From Myxococcota bacterium (GTDB lineage: Bacteria; Myxococcota_A; UBA796; JAJRTE01), in assembly GCA_024278455.1 (NCBI GenBank), contig JAJRTE010000005.1:1-57104 (forward strand): DNA of 57,104 nt, given 5' to 3'. The notes beneath the pieces were generated by a model, which worked only from the letters and a program-made list of their open reading frames with translations, made no database searches and had not been told where the DNA came from. Shown here one piece after another: positions 26,519-39,385 of this stretch. Each line of letters opens with the position of its first letter. Within the stretch, counting starts at the first letter, position 1. Position numbers and translations under genes: made by a program.

Positions 26519-27775
26519 TCATGGTGCCACGCGCCAGGTACAATCGCCGGACCCGAACAGGCTGTCCGCCATGTCAGACCGGACCTTCGCCCCGGAACGT
26601 TCGCCCTCATCAGGGACATAGTTCGGGATACTCGCAAAATCGTAGACGAAAAGTTCCATTTCGTCCATGGAACAAATTCTGGCCCCCGGCTGCCCGAACA
26701 GCGCCACACGTTCCGGGGCGTCTGGATCGTAGAGCCACTCGACCATTCTCTGGTACGACGAAACCAAGGCATCGTAGGTGTCCCGGGAATGCAGCCAGAC
26801 TGCGAACTCACCGGCAGGCGTTGTCACGCGGACGAGATCGCCATCGATCCCAGACCCAAGGACGCCATTCTCATCCAGGCCGAATTCGCCGGCGAAATGC
26901 CCTGTGACGAACCCTTGAATGTTGTGCGTGTTGAGGTTCCCCTTTGTGTGTATCAACAACCCCCTGTCAATCATATCCCTGTGAGAAAAGGCGTCCTGGT
27001 AGGCATGCAGGAACACGCCGAATGAGCCCAGGGTGCCGGGGCCCACATCTTCCTCCGGATCGTAGTTCGCGATCGGTCCCCCGTAGGGACAGGCATTCAG
27101 CGGGTTGACTTCGGAACTCGCCCACACATAGAGGTCTGCCAACAGCACGATGTCATGATCGATGTAGGGCAGGGGATCCCACTCGTTCTCGGGATCACAT
27201 GTTACGCTCGGGCGCTCGGTCAAGAAGCTGTCCAATCCTGGGTTGAAGTGGAACGTCATGCACTCACGGGCAATCTCGTTGGTTTCGCCGCTGCTGCCTC
27301 GAAACGTGAAATCCGGTGCGACGTAGGCGCCCTGCCTCAGCAATCCCGCGGCCGGTGTCACGTGCTCCGCAGCGAACAGCGCTTCGCACGTCTCCAAGTC
27401 CACTCCCGGGGGGAACGGAGCCCAGAACAGGGCGTCGTTCTCTGTCGCGACATCCGTTGCCTGGTCGAACAGGGCCACGATATATGCGGCGCACGGGTGG
27501 AAGCCGGCAGCCATCGCCAGAGCCGCTGTCGCGTTGTAGTGAACGGAACTCTTCTCCTGGTCTTCGCGCTCGCGAAATGAGTAGTTGGCGTCATGGTCAG
27601 GCCACGGATTGCAGCCGTAGTATTCCGCCTCGAGGAGCCCTCCCGGTGTGCGACACCTGGTATAACCGCTCCGAACAATGGGCTCCCCGTTGAACCCCTC
27701 CTCCATGAACGCCTGCGCGCTATCCCCCGGTATCAACAGGACAAATGCAACACCGAGCATGGGGATCCTTTTCAT
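26519..27775 (-). CDS. Secreted protein with zinc-dependent phospholipase C-like histidine motif
   Basis: 418 residues with a clear signal peptide (MLGVAFVLLIPGDSAQA, cleavage near 22). The motif FLHAYQDAFSHRD near residue 260 matches the HxxxDxxxH core of zinc-dependent phospholipase C/S1-P1 nuclease-like all-helical enzymes; further ligand candidates are YIDHDIVLLADLY and THNIQGFVTGHF. Eight or more cysteines suggest disulfides, in keeping with export. Substrate unknown; it may act on lipids or be a degenerate member. GGGAGG precedes the ATG. No close functional partner nearby. Confidence 0.6.
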   Translation of the reverse strand: MKRIPMLGVAFVLLIPGDSAQAFMEEGFNGEPIVRSGYTRCRTPGGLLEAEYYGCNPWPDHDANYSFREREDQEKSSVHYNATAALAMAAGFHPCAAYIVALFDQATDVATENDALFWAPFPPGVDLETCEALFAAEHVTPAAGLLRQGAYVAPDFTFRGSSGETNEIARECMTFHFNPGLDSFLTERPSVTCDPENEWDPLPYIDHDIVLLADLYVWASSEVNPLNACPYGGPIANYDPEEDVGPGTLGSFGVFLHAYQDAFSHRDMIDRGLLIHTKGNLNTHNIQGFVTGHFAGEFGLDENGVLGSGIDGDLVRVTTPAGEFAVWLHSRDTYDALVSSYQRMVEWLYDPDAPERVALFGQPGARICSMDEMELFVYDFASIPNYVPDEGERSGAKVRSDMADSLFGSGDCTWRVAP

Positions 27776-27981
27776 GGTGCCTCCCAGCCTGTGGAATCCG
27801 TGTGTGCATCATCCTCTGCCCAATCGCCACTGCGCCTCCTGGACAGACAGCTTGTCGAACGGCCGACAGCTTCCCTGGATCAACTATACCGTTCGAAGAC
27901 GGGGACCCGCCAGCGTTAGCCCCCCACGACTTTGTTCCCTTCTCGCGCAGGCACGTTTCGCCACCGGCCACGACAAGGGGC

Positions 27982-29973
27982 TCATCCCCCGCGAGAAACC
28001 TTGCGGGGACGGCAATCTTCCACCGCGCCGTCCTCCGGACCAAGTACACGGCACACCTCCACTTTCAGCCCGAGTGCATCCAGCGTCCGGATCCAGGCAC
28101 GCTGGTGCGGTCCAAGCCGATCTCGACGGCTCTTCACTTCCACGAACCACACGTCCGCCAGCGGTTCATACTCGGTATCGCCCCAGTAAGCTCCTGCACG
28201 CCGATCTTCCGCCTGTCCTGTGTCTCCGGCTTCGCCGGGACCACCCGACCAGACCAACAAATCGGGCATCCCTCGACGTCGAGACGCATAGTCACGGGCA
28301 AGATGATCGAGGATTGCGGCCACGCTTGCTCCTCCAAGGCGACGCATGCCCTCCGCCAACTGATCCAGGGAATAGGCGTCCCAGGCAACGCCTCGAGCAG
28401 ACATCCCCCGGTAGCGGGTGTAGTGCTCTCGCAGCACTTCCAGGCCTGCATGCTTCAGTTCTTCAACGCGCTCGCGGATGGCCTCACGCCTCGCGGAGTA
28501 GAAAGCTTCCGTGCCCAGATCCAGCGGGGCATCCTGGTAGGGCGCCTGGAAGACATCCGGAACCGCAGAAAACAGTATGTCCCAAAACAGGATGCCGAAC
28601 AGGGTCGTGAAGAAGGTGTTCTCGGTCGACACCCCGTCCAGACCCGCCGCTCTGTACGCCGCCAACGCCACCGATTCGACCGACACGACGTTGCCGCCGG
28701 CATCGGTGAAGAGCAATCGACGCGCGGGTCCTCGACACGCCACCGGCCGGCGGACCACGACCTCCCTGACAGGGGCCGCCCGTCCCTTGGCGTCGAGATC
28801 GTGTCCTTCCGCTGGAACGGCCCCATCCATCAGGCACGCGACACCCGTCTCACCTGCCTCACCCCCCCGGCGAGCCCTCGAGACGGCAGCAAGCAGGCGC
28901 TTCCTCCTCTGCTGCAATTCCACGCACTCGCCCTCTCTCACGGCCGGGTCAGCCAACCCATCCGAACATGCTGCGAGCGCCCCCACCAGATCCCCCGCTT
29001 TCTGCAAGTTCAATGCATAGCGGACCCTCGCACGGCCCCGGTACCGCTCCGGGAGCCCGGCATCCAGCAACGCCGCATAGACCCGGGCGGCCTCCGCGGG
29101 CCCACAACGAGATTCGGCAATCCTCGCGTACTCCATCGCAGTGCCGGCTCGCACGAAACGAGCGTCGAACCGTTCCAGGAATCCGGAGGCTGAGGGACAG
29201 GAATCGAGAAACGCCTCGAACGCTCGACCTCCCACCCGCTCGGCAAGCTCCATGTCCTTTCCGATTCTCGCATTCTGCAATGCTTCCCGCTCCGCCCCTG
29301 CTTCGAGGAATTCCTCGAACGCTCCCCTGTCGGGGAACACCGGTCGCGTTCTCCACACGCGATAAGCAGGAAACCGAACCAAGGCAAGGTGCGACGTGAC
29401 AAGCGTGGAAACGTCCTGGCGACTGTTGAGAAAGAACAGGAGTTGCACCCGCTCCAACAACGGCCTGTGCACGATTTCCACCAAGTCACCGATCTCCAGC
29501 AGGTGGTCCGCAAGGCGACCTGGGTCGATCTTCAGGAGCGCACCAAGGAGGTTCCGGCGAGGCGCAGGGTCAAGCTCGAACTGCCGGGACACCGCCCGCA
29601 ACTCGACAAGCGTGTAGGCCCGCAATGCAGCCTCCAGGTCGAGGCGGCGGCATTCCACCTGGGGCTCGACATGCTCCGACGACCCCACAGCACGATACCA
29701 TCTCACAAGCCCCCGGGCTTCCAGCGAAGCCACGGTATCCCTCGCGGAAGGGATCTCCGGGTACTGCAACCGGTCGACGCGAAAGTAGGGTCCACGTCGA
29801 TTGAACAGGCGGACTATCAATCGCAGTTCAGGTGATGGAAGGGCGTGCAACCGGTAGAAGAGGTCAAGTTCGGAGGCGTCGAAGAGGTGCTCGTCCCGCT
29901 CGACGACGGTGTCGAGCACAAGAAAGAAGTTGTCCAGGTAGTAGTCGGGCTGCATCCACCGGCCGACTCCCAT
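27982..29973 (-). CDS. FAN1-type VRR-NUC nuclease
   Basis: 663 residues from ATG 29973 (GAGCGAG upstream; a GTG at 30009 adds 12 residues). The N-terminus (YYLDNFFLVLDTVV, then LIVRLFNRRGPYFRVDRLQYPEI) matches the SAP-like region of bacterial and human FAN1. A TPR-like helical middle follows, and the C-terminus is a VRR-NUC nuclease with MPDLLVW and VEVKSRRDRLGPHQRAWI (PD...ExK). Human FAN1 and Pseudomonas FAN1 are structure-specific 5' flap/exonucleases that unhook interstrand crosslinks. The Cys/His pattern shows no zinc finger. It stands alone without other repair genes. Confidence 0.85.
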   Translation of the reverse strand: MGVGRWMQPDYYLDNFFLVLDTVVERDEHLFDASELDLFYRLHALPSPELRLIVRLFNRRGPYFRVDRLQYPEIPSARDTVASLEARGLVRWYRAVGSSEHVEPQVECRRLDLEAALRAYTLVELRAVSRQFELDPAPRRNLLGALLKIDPGRLADHLLEIGDLVEIVHRPLLERVQLLFFLNSRQDVSTLVTSHLALVRFPAYRVWRTRPVFPDRGAFEEFLEAGAEREALQNARIGKDMELAERVGGRAFEAFLDSCPSASGFLERFDARFVRAGTAMEYARIAESRCGPAEAARVYAALLDAGLPERYRGRARVRYALNLQKAGDLVGALAACSDGLADPAVREGECVELQQRRKRLLAAVSRARRGGEAGETGVACLMDGAVPAEGHDLDAKGRAAPVREVVVRRPVACRGPARRLLFTDAGGNVVSVESVALAAYRAAGLDGVSTENTFFTTLFGILFWDILFSAVPDVFQAPYQDAPLDLGTEAFYSARREAIRERVEELKHAGLEVLREHYTRYRGMSARGVAWDAYSLDQLAEGMRRLGGASVAAILDHLARDYASRRRGMPDLLVWSGGPGEAGDTGQAEDRRAGAYWGDTEYEPLADVWFVEVKSRRDRLGPHQRAWIRTLDALGLKVEVCRVLGPEDGAVEDCRPRKVSRGG

Positions 29974-30118
29974 GGCAGATCTCGCTCTCGATGCGCGGAT
30001 CCGCGCCACCCAAGGTCGCCCGGCTCGAACGGGGTGCTGGCTGCGGCGAGCCGATCCGCGCCTTGTCTCCCAGAGCTGAGAGGAGCGGCCCCGGGGGCAA
30101 AGTCAAAGCCAGTCCGGG

Positions 30119-30262
30119 TCAGAAGCCCAACCTGCCGTTCCTCTTCTTGCGCAGCCGACCCGCGACCCTGTAGCGCGCTTTCCTGTGCTTTGCGGCAAGA
30201 GCGGCGTTGCGCCTGCTGCATTTCCGACGACGGCTTGCTCGTTTTTTCTTCACGACTACCAT
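30119..30262 (-). CDS. Small, highly basic protein of 44-47 residues
   Basis: Reads M-V-V-V then KKKRASRRRKCSRR, and ends GRLRKKRNGRLGF. More than 40% of residues are Lys or Arg with a single Cys. GGAGG is only 1 base before the ATG, so the GTG at codon 4 (30253), 10 bases away, may be the true start, giving 44 residues. A TACAAT -10-like box lies about 42 bp upstream (30304-30309 on the plus strand, read in reverse). The composition suggests a ribosome- or nucleic-acid-binding peptide, similar in style to bTHX or AURKAIP1-type ribosomal proteins, but no family is matched. It sits between atpC and the FAN1 gene. Confidence 0.55.
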   Translation of the reverse strand: MVVVKKKRASRRRKCSRRNAALAAKHRKARYRVAGRLRKKRNGRLGF

Positions 30263-30386
30263 TCCTCCATCACTCCGCAGGGCGCCCGGGCACCAGCGGC
30301 GAGATTGTAACGCCTGTGTGTGGCACGAGGGAACGAAAGCATCGCGAGTCCGTCAGGCTTGCCGGCCGACCGGGTGCGCCATTCTC

Positions 30387-30800
30387 CTAGGAGGCCTCCC
30401 CCTCGATGGCGGCAAGCCTGGCACGATTTCGCTCCACGCGGTCCAACAACCGGGAATACTCGTCACCCAGAGGGTCTTCGCTCTTGAGTCGCTCCTCATT
30501 GGTCTCGAGTTCCTGTCTGATGGACTCTGCGTCGAGCGATTCCACTCTCTCAATCGTATCCCCCAGGATCGAAACACTCTTCGGCCCCACTTCAGCAAAC
30601 CCCCGGCCGACGACATAGCGTTCGATTCGACCGGCGACGTGAAGCCGCAGTTCTCCAGGCCTGAGCACGCTCAGGTACTCGGTATGGCCAGGAAGGACGC
30701 CGAACTGGCCGAATTCTCCGACGGCGACGAGGGCCGTGGCGTCGGCCTGTGCGATCACGGCGTTGGGCGTTATCAACTCAACCCGAAACGTATCATTCAT
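30387..30800 (-). CDS. atpC: ATP synthase epsilon subunit
   Basis: 137 residues. N-terminal beta-sandwich (VELITPNAVI, GQFGVLPGHTEYLSVL) followed by the two-helix C-terminal hairpin (EYSRLLDRVERNRARLAAI). Part of the F1 central stalk, regulating ATP hydrolysis. GGAG 5 bases before ATG 30800. Last gene of the atp block, 14 bp after atpD. Confidence 0.93.
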   Translation of the reverse strand: MNDTFRVELITPNAVIAQADATALVAVGEFGQFGVLPGHTEYLSVLRPGELRLHVAGRIERYVVGRGFAEVGPKSVSILGDTIERVESLDAESIRQELETNEERLKSEDPLGDEYSRLLDRVERNRARLAAIEGEAS

Positions 30801-30814
30801 CGCAACTCCGCGCG

Positions 30815-33162
<2,348 letters not shown>

Positions 33163-33174
33163 CGCCTCCTCCAA

Positions 33175-34737
<1,563 letters not shown>

Positions 34738-35292
34738 TCAGCCGAGGTCATGTTGACCCAACAGCTCCGATTTCATACGTTGCAACTGCGTGGACAAGCT
34801 TCCATCGAACAGGACGTCACCGACCCTGGTCACGACACCCCCGATGATCTTCGGGTCGATTTCCTTGGTCAGCATCACACGACGCTTCGTTGCTCCCTCC
34901 AGGTACGAGATGAGCTGCTGCTCGAACTTGGAGGGAAGTGGTGTCGCCGATACCACGGTTACCCGCACGTAACCCTTGAGGTCATCGTAGTCCTTCTTGA
35001 ACTCACGAACGATGGCGTCAAGGAACTGGATCCGGTGCCGTTCGACGAGCAGCAGGAGAAAGTGCTTGGTCAGTGTGCTGAAGTCGGTCGTTTCCAGCAA
35101 TTCCCGGAGCACGCCGGATTGCTGCTTGGAAGTGAAGGAACGGCGAGTCAACACGTCACGAAGGGCGGGCTGATCGGTGAGCAGAGCCTGAAAGTCATTG
35201 AGATCCTTCAGGACCTTCTCCACGAGCGCCTGCTCTTTCGCCAGCTCTATCAGCGCTCTCGAGTAACGCCTTGCTATGCTACCGGACTGCAT
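34738..35292 (-). CDS. atpH: ATP synthase delta subunit
   Basis: 184 residues. N-terminal helical domain (SIARRYSRALIELAKEQ) and the C-terminal signature TLPSKFEQQL-like region with DPKIIGGVVTRVGDVLFDGS. Forms the cap of the peripheral stalk joining F1 to b/b'. ATG 35292 lies 3 bp after the atpF stop, so the two are coupled. Confidence 0.93.
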   Translation of the reverse strand: MQSGSIARRYSRALIELAKEQALVEKVLKDLNDFQALLTDQPALRDVLTRRSFTSKQQSGVLRELLETTDFSTLTKHFLLLLVERHRIQFLDAIVREFKKDYDDLKGYVRVTVVSATPLPSKFEQQLISYLEGATKRRVMLTKEIDPKIIGGVVTRVGDVLFDGSLSTQLQRMKSELLGQHDLG

Positions 35293-35295
35293 GGG

Positions 35296-35895
35296 TTACT
35301 GAATCTCCGTGGATTGGACGACATGGTTCAGATACTCTTCGGCGAGGCGACGCTGATCGGACTCGTCAACCCGTTGGCGCAGCAAACGCTCCGCCAATGC
35401 GAAGGCTATTTCGACCGTTTCGGTCCGCAGTTGATGGCGTGCTCGAGTCAGCTCGTCATCCAGGAGACGCTTCATGTCGGCCTGGATCCTTTCGGACATG
35501 GCCTTCGCGTTGGCCTGGACACGGGCCGCCTCTTCCCGACCCTTCTTCTCCACGCTGGCCTTGAACGTGCTGATCTCGTGGTCCAGCTCGGACAGGCGCT
35601 TCTCGTATTCGCGCTTCAATTCTTCAGCGTCCCGCCGCGCTTTCTCGGCGCTCTCGAGCGCGTCCCGCATGGTATCCTGCCTCTTCATCAGGTATTCCTT
35701 GACCGGCTTTCTGAGGAACCTGTAGAGGATGTAGAGCAAGATGGCGAGGTTGACGACGTGGAGAGCCAGGTACATCCAATTCGGATGGGGGGGGCCCGCG
35801 GACTCGCCGTGTTCTCCCGCCAGCGCGGGCAATGCGCAGAGAAGAGAAACGGAGAGGAATGCGCAACGTGCCAGGAAACGAGCCGGGAATCTCAA
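35296..35895 (-). CDS. atpF: ATP synthase Fo subunit b, with signal-like N-terminus
   Basis: 199 residues from a TTG at 35895, chosen because GGAGGGAGGG lies about 6 bases upstream; a GTG at 35928 is poorer. Begins with a hydrophobic leader (FLSVSLLCALPALA), then the single membrane helix (LHVVNLAILLYILYRFL) and a long charged coiled coil (VKEYLMKRQDTMRDALES onward). A cleavable-looking leader before the membrane helix is typical of deltaproteobacterial b subunits. With b' it builds the peripheral stalk. Confidence 0.9.
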   Translation of the reverse strand: MRFPARFLARCAFLSVSLLCALPALAGEHGESAGPPHPNWMYLALHVVNLAILLYILYRFLRKPVKEYLMKRQDTMRDALESAEKARRDAEELKREYEKRLSELDHEISTFKASVEKKGREEAARVQANAKAMSERIQADMKRLLDDELTRARHQLRTETVEIAFALAERLLRQRVDESDQRRLAEEYLNHVVQSTEIQ

Positions 35896-35931
35896 GGTTT
35901 GCCCTCCCTCCACATTGAAGCCGCGCACCGG

Positions 35932-36366
35932 CTACGCGATCGATCGGCCAAGGATCCGTGAAGCGATTTCGACAGACATGGACTCGGCGTCGGCCTTCAA
36001 CTGCGCAGCCACCTCGGCCTGCACCCCGGCCAGCCTCTCCCTGAAGGCGTCCAGTTCCTTTTCGGCCTCCAGTCTTGCTGCGGCAATAAGCTTTTCGCCT
36101 TCTTCCTCCGCCGCCTGGACCAATCTTGCACGCGCGGCGGCCGCCTCCGCCTTCGCCGAAGCGAGCCGGTCCTCCACGATGGACTTCTTCTCGTGGGCGT
36201 CGGCAGTGATTTCTTCGGCTTCGGCGGCGTAGCCCACGACTCGACGCTTGCGCTCCTCGACCAGTCTCAACAACGGGGCGAAGACCAGGACGTTGAGTGC
36301 CACCAGGGTCACGGCGAACGGGAGCATTTGAATCAGGACGACCTTGAAGTCGGGGAAGATCACCAT
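35932..36366 (-). CDS. atpF': ATP synthase Fo subunit b'
   Basis: 144 residues from ATG 36366. One membrane helix (LIQMLPFAVTLVALNVLVFAP) followed by a long charged, Ala-rich coiled coil to the end. Second, diverged stator subunit that dimerises with b. First gene of the atp operon here; subunits a and c are not in the window, so they must be encoded elsewhere, as in several deltaproteobacteria. Confidence 0.88.
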   Translation of the reverse strand: MVIFPDFKVVLIQMLPFAVTLVALNVLVFAPLLRLVEERKRRVVGYAAEAEEITADAHEKKSIVEDRLASAKAEAAAARARLVQAAEEEGEKLIAAARLEAEKELDAFRERLAGVQAEVAAQLKADAESMSVEIASRILGRSIA

Positions 36367-36440
36367 GACAAGCAGCCTTCTGCGATTTGTACTATTGGTC
36401 CACGGGGGAACGGCTGACGCCGGTTGTTTTGAGACGGCAG

Positions 36441-36469
36441 TATTTACCCAGGTCACTGGGCTTTGTCAA
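36441..36469 (-). promoter_or_regulatory. Promoter of the atp operon
   Basis: On the minus strand a perfect TTGACA (36464-36469), a 17-bp spacer and TAAATA (36441-36446) precede the b' start by ~75 bp and begin 11 bp after the bactofilin stop. Confidence 0.65.
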
Positions 36470-36480
36470 GGGATTTCGTA

Positions 36481-36999
36481 TCAGGAACTGGACTCGTACC
36501 GGGAAAGGTCGAAAGTGTCCATGTCCGACGACTCCGATGCCGGGGAAACCGTGGCCTTCGGGTCGCCATTTCCGGCCTTCTGATACTCCCCGACATCCAT
36601 CTTGCAGTTCCCCTCGAACACGGCTCCTTCCTCGATGCTCAGCGTCGACGTGACGATGTTGCCGGTGAGACGGCCTGGTGCATGGAGTTCGAGGCGGTTT
36701 CGTGCCGTGATGTTTCCCTTCACGTTGCCGCTCACGACGACGACGGCGACATCGATCTCGGCATGAATCTCCGCGCCCTCTCCGATGATGAGCACGTCAT
36801 TGCTGAACACCTCGCCGGTGAACTTGCCGTCGATCCGAACCGTGCCCTCGAACGTGAGCTTGCCCTCATACTCACATCCGCGCCCGAGAAGTGCACTCAG
36901 GTTGGACCACGATTCCTCTTGGCTGGACGACCGGGCTGGCACGCTAGCATCATCACTTTGCGGCCCGTAGCCCTGTGATTCCTTTGTCAAGAACTTCAT
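36481..36999 (-). CDS. Bactofilin
   Basis: 172 residues. The central beta-helix of the bactofilin domain (EGKLTFEGTVRIDGKFTGEV, then GNVKGNITARNRLELHAPG and LTGNIVTSTLSIEEGAVFEG, each shorter than one turn set here) is flanked by disordered ends. Bactofilins polymerise without nucleotide into cytoskeletal filaments; in Myxococcus they hold ParA/ParB near the poles. The position next to parAB supports that role. GGAGG lies 7 bases before ATG 36999, which excludes the 11 extra upstream residues. Gap of ~330 bp to parB. Confidence 0.9.
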   Translation of the reverse strand: MKFLTKESQGYGPQSDDASVPARSSSQEESWSNLSALLGRGCEYEGKLTFEGTVRIDGKFTGEVFSNDVLIIGEGAEIHAEIDVAVVVVSGNVKGNITARNRLELHAPGRLTGNIVTSTLSIEEGAVFEGNCKMDVGEYQKAGNGDPKATVSPASESSDMDTFDLSRYESSS

Positions 37000-37327
37000 G
37001 AACGGCCTCCTGTAGGAATGGCGAGAATCCATCAGCCGCCGGGACTCCTCGCTCGAGAGTCATGCGGGCTATTGCGTTTGAAGATGGTTGGGCCGACAAG
37101 AGGTGCCGGCGTCGAAGCCGGGCGAGGAACTGGCGCTCCGGGACCGACGCCGTGGCCACAATCTCCACCCGAAATCCTTTCCTGCGATCTCAATTGCGTG
37201 CCCCACCACACGGCCAGGGTACGCGGTATCCTCGCTCACCAAGTTAGGCAACCTTGCCAGTCCACGACACGTCCGGGATCGTGCGGCGGGTCGGTCACCC
37301 GCCTTCCGGTCGCTGTGCGACAAACAG
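37000..37327. other. Intergenic region between parB and the bactofilin gene
   Basis: 328 bp. I see no gene with coding character, no RNA gene and no convincing promoter boxes apart from the bactofilin ribosome binding site at its left end. A CTCGAG palindrome occurs near 37051. Confidence 0.4.
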
Positions 37328-38209
37328 CTACTCTACCGGCATGAGGTCCAGTATTCTATCAAGTTCCTCCCGAGAATAGTACCGAATCCTGATTTCTCCA
37401 CCCCCATTCTTGCTCCGGCGAATTCGAACCTGGGTCTGAAAGCGCCGTTGCAGTTTCGTCGCCACAGCCGACAGCTCGACGTCCGCTGCCTCGTGCTCCG
37501 CCCCTCCCCCGGAAGGGACTCCTGTCCCGCGCTTCAGCCGCCTCACGAGACTCTCGGTCTCTCGCACGGACAATCGCCTCGAGAGGACGCGCTTCAGCGC
37601 TTCAGACAACAGAGGATCCTCCAGGGCCAGAAGGGCTCGAGCATGCCCCATCGACAGGACACCGGCCGCGACGGCCGACCTGGCTTCTTCGGGCAGCCGA
37701 AGCAAGCGCAAGTGGTTGGCCACACTGCTCCGGTCCATGCCGACCCTCTGGGCCACTTCTTCTTGGGTGTAGCCGAATTCGCGCTGCAGTCTTTCGAATG
37801 CCGCCGCCAATTCGATGGCATTCAGGTCCTCCCGCTGAACGTTCTCCACCAATGCCAATTCGAGGGCCTCGGAGTCGGTGGCGTCCTTCACCACGACCGG
37901 GACCCGCCGAAGGTCGGCTTTCCGAGCTGCCCTCAATCGGCGCTCGCCGCAAATGAGCTGGTAGCGCTCTCCTCGAGCCCTGACGACGAGCGGTTGGAGG
38001 AGGCCATTGCTTCCGACAGACCTCGCCAGTTCTTCCAGCGTCTCGTCTTCGAACGTCTTCCTCGGTTGATAAGGACCCGGGTCTATCCTCTCGGTTTCGA
38101 CCTCACGAATCCCGTGTCGTTCCCCGCGCCCAGGCGCGAGTTCCTCTTCATCATCGGGAATCAACGAGGCCAACCCCCGCCCCAGTGCTTGTCGCTTCGC
38201 CATCGTCAT
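37328..38209 (-). CDS. parB: Chromosome partitioning protein ParB (CTPase, parS-binding)
   Basis: 293 residues. GRGLASLIPD at the N-terminus, the ParB CTP-binding motifs QPRKTF, GLLQPLVVR and CGERRLRAARKA, ENVQREDLNAIELA, and a helix-turn-helix (YTQEEVAQRVGMDRSSVANHLRLL) that reads parS. The C-terminus is the dimerisation domain. Loads as a clamp at parS and spreads. ATG 38209 overlaps the parA TGA by one base (TGATG), giving coupled translation. A perfect parS lies 3 kb away at 41293. Confidence 0.95.
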   Translation of the reverse strand: MTMAKRQALGRGLASLIPDDEEELAPGRGERHGIREVETERIDPGPYQPRKTFEDETLEELARSVGSNGLLQPLVVRARGERYQLICGERRLRAARKADLRRVPVVVKDATDSEALELALVENVQREDLNAIELAAAFERLQREFGYTQEEVAQRVGMDRSSVANHLRLLRLPEEARSAVAAGVLSMGHARALLALEDPLLSEALKRVLSRRLSVRETESLVRRLKRGTGVPSGGGAEHEAADVELSAVATKLQRRFQTQVRIRRSKNGGGEIRIRYYSREELDRILDLMPVE

Positions 38210-39081
38210 CACTCAACAGGTTTTTGTTCGTACCGATCAGGATGTCGCGTCGAACCACGGGCGACAGCGGCGGTGGTCAGCCCCCCGGCGGCGATCTTCT
38301 CTCCCGGCGCTTCCTTGTTCGCGTTGCGAGACAGGAGTTCGTGCGCCAGCGACACGTATGCCTGTGCACCCGCCGATCGTACACAATAGTGGAAAGCGGG
38401 CTTTCCGAAGCTCGTAGCCTCGCTCAATCTGACATTCCTGGGGATTTGCGTCTTCAAGACGAGGTTCCCGAACAGTCGTCGCGTTTCTGCGCCTACCTGA
38501 TGGGACAGTCGATTACGGCGGTCGAACATGGTCAACACGATGCCCTCGCGCTGGAGTCCGGGGTTCAGGCGCCGCTTGACGAGTTGCAAGGTCCTGACCA
38601 GTTCGGAGAGGCCCTCCATGGCGAAATACTCGCATTGCAAGGGAATGAGGACCGAGTCGGCGGCGGTGAGCGCATTGAGTGTCAGGAGATTCAACGACGG
38701 GGGGCAGTCGATGATGATGTAGTCATGAGATCGTGAAAAGGGCTGGAGCGCGATCCGTAGCCTGGAAGCACGACGGTCTGCGCCGATCAACTCCACTTCT
38801 GCCCCCACGAGGTCCCGACTTGAAGGGAGGACATCGAGACGGGGGATGCTGGTGGAGACGACAGCCTGTTCGGGATGGGCCAACTCGAGAATGACATCGT
38901 AGACCGAAACGGACAGGCGTTCCTTCTCGATGCCCAGCCCACTCGTTGCATTCGCCTGGGGATCCATGTCGACGAGAAGCACGCGTTTCCCCAGCACCGC
39001 GAGGCTCGCGGAGAGGTTTATGGCGGTCGTCGTCTTTCCGACGCCACCTTTCTGATTGGCAATTGCGATGGTACGTGACAT
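38209..39081 (-). CDS. parA: Chromosome partitioning ATPase ParA
   Basis: 290 residues from ATG 39081. Deviant Walker A KGGVGKTTTAINL, LLVDMDPQANATSG, IIDCPPSLNLLT and QCEYFAMEGLSEL are all present, the pattern of chromosomal ParA/Soj. ATP-dependent DNA-bound dimers form the gradient that moves ParB-parS complexes. Codons upstream of 39081 in the same frame lack family similarity and are excluded. Confidence 0.95.
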   Translation of the reverse strand: MSRTIAIANQKGGVGKTTTAINLSASLAVLGKRVLLVDMDPQANATSGLGIEKERLSVSVYDVILELAHPEQAVVSTSIPRLDVLPSSRDLVGAEVELIGADRRASRLRIALQPFSRSHDYIIIDCPPSLNLLTLNALTAADSVLIPLQCEYFAMEGLSELVRTLQLVKRRLNPGLQREGIVLTMFDRRNRLSHQVGAETRRLFGNLVLKTQIPRNVRLSEATSFGKPAFHYCVRSAGAQAYVSLAHELLSRNANKEAPGEKIAAGGLTTAAVARGSTRHPDRYEQKPVE

Positions 39082-39385
39082 CCGCTTCCCGAGGTGGCAA
39101 CAGGCTCCTGTGCAACGCCACGCCGATCTTTGTCGAGGACCTGGATAGAGGTCTCTCGCCTTTGGACGACCCGATGCCTTTCGTGTGACTGCTGCAGGGT
39201 GCCGCCGCATGGTGTTGTTCGGTTCTGAGTTCCCACGACACCGCGATTGGTCGAGAGTCGGAGACGGTCGCGGAGCGACGCCTGCGTGTCCCTCATTCTT
39301 CCCATCGACGCCGAAAAAGCAAGGGAAAACGCCATGCACTGCAGGGAGTCGGGCGCCCCTGGAAGGACCTTGCGTTCGGGTCTAC
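39082..39385. other. Gap between mnmG and parA where rsmG is normally found
   Basis: 304 bp without a supported gene. In most bacteria with this order rsmG (gidB) lies between mnmG and parA; no remnant is seen here. No clear promoter boxes were identified for parA. Confidence 0.4.
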
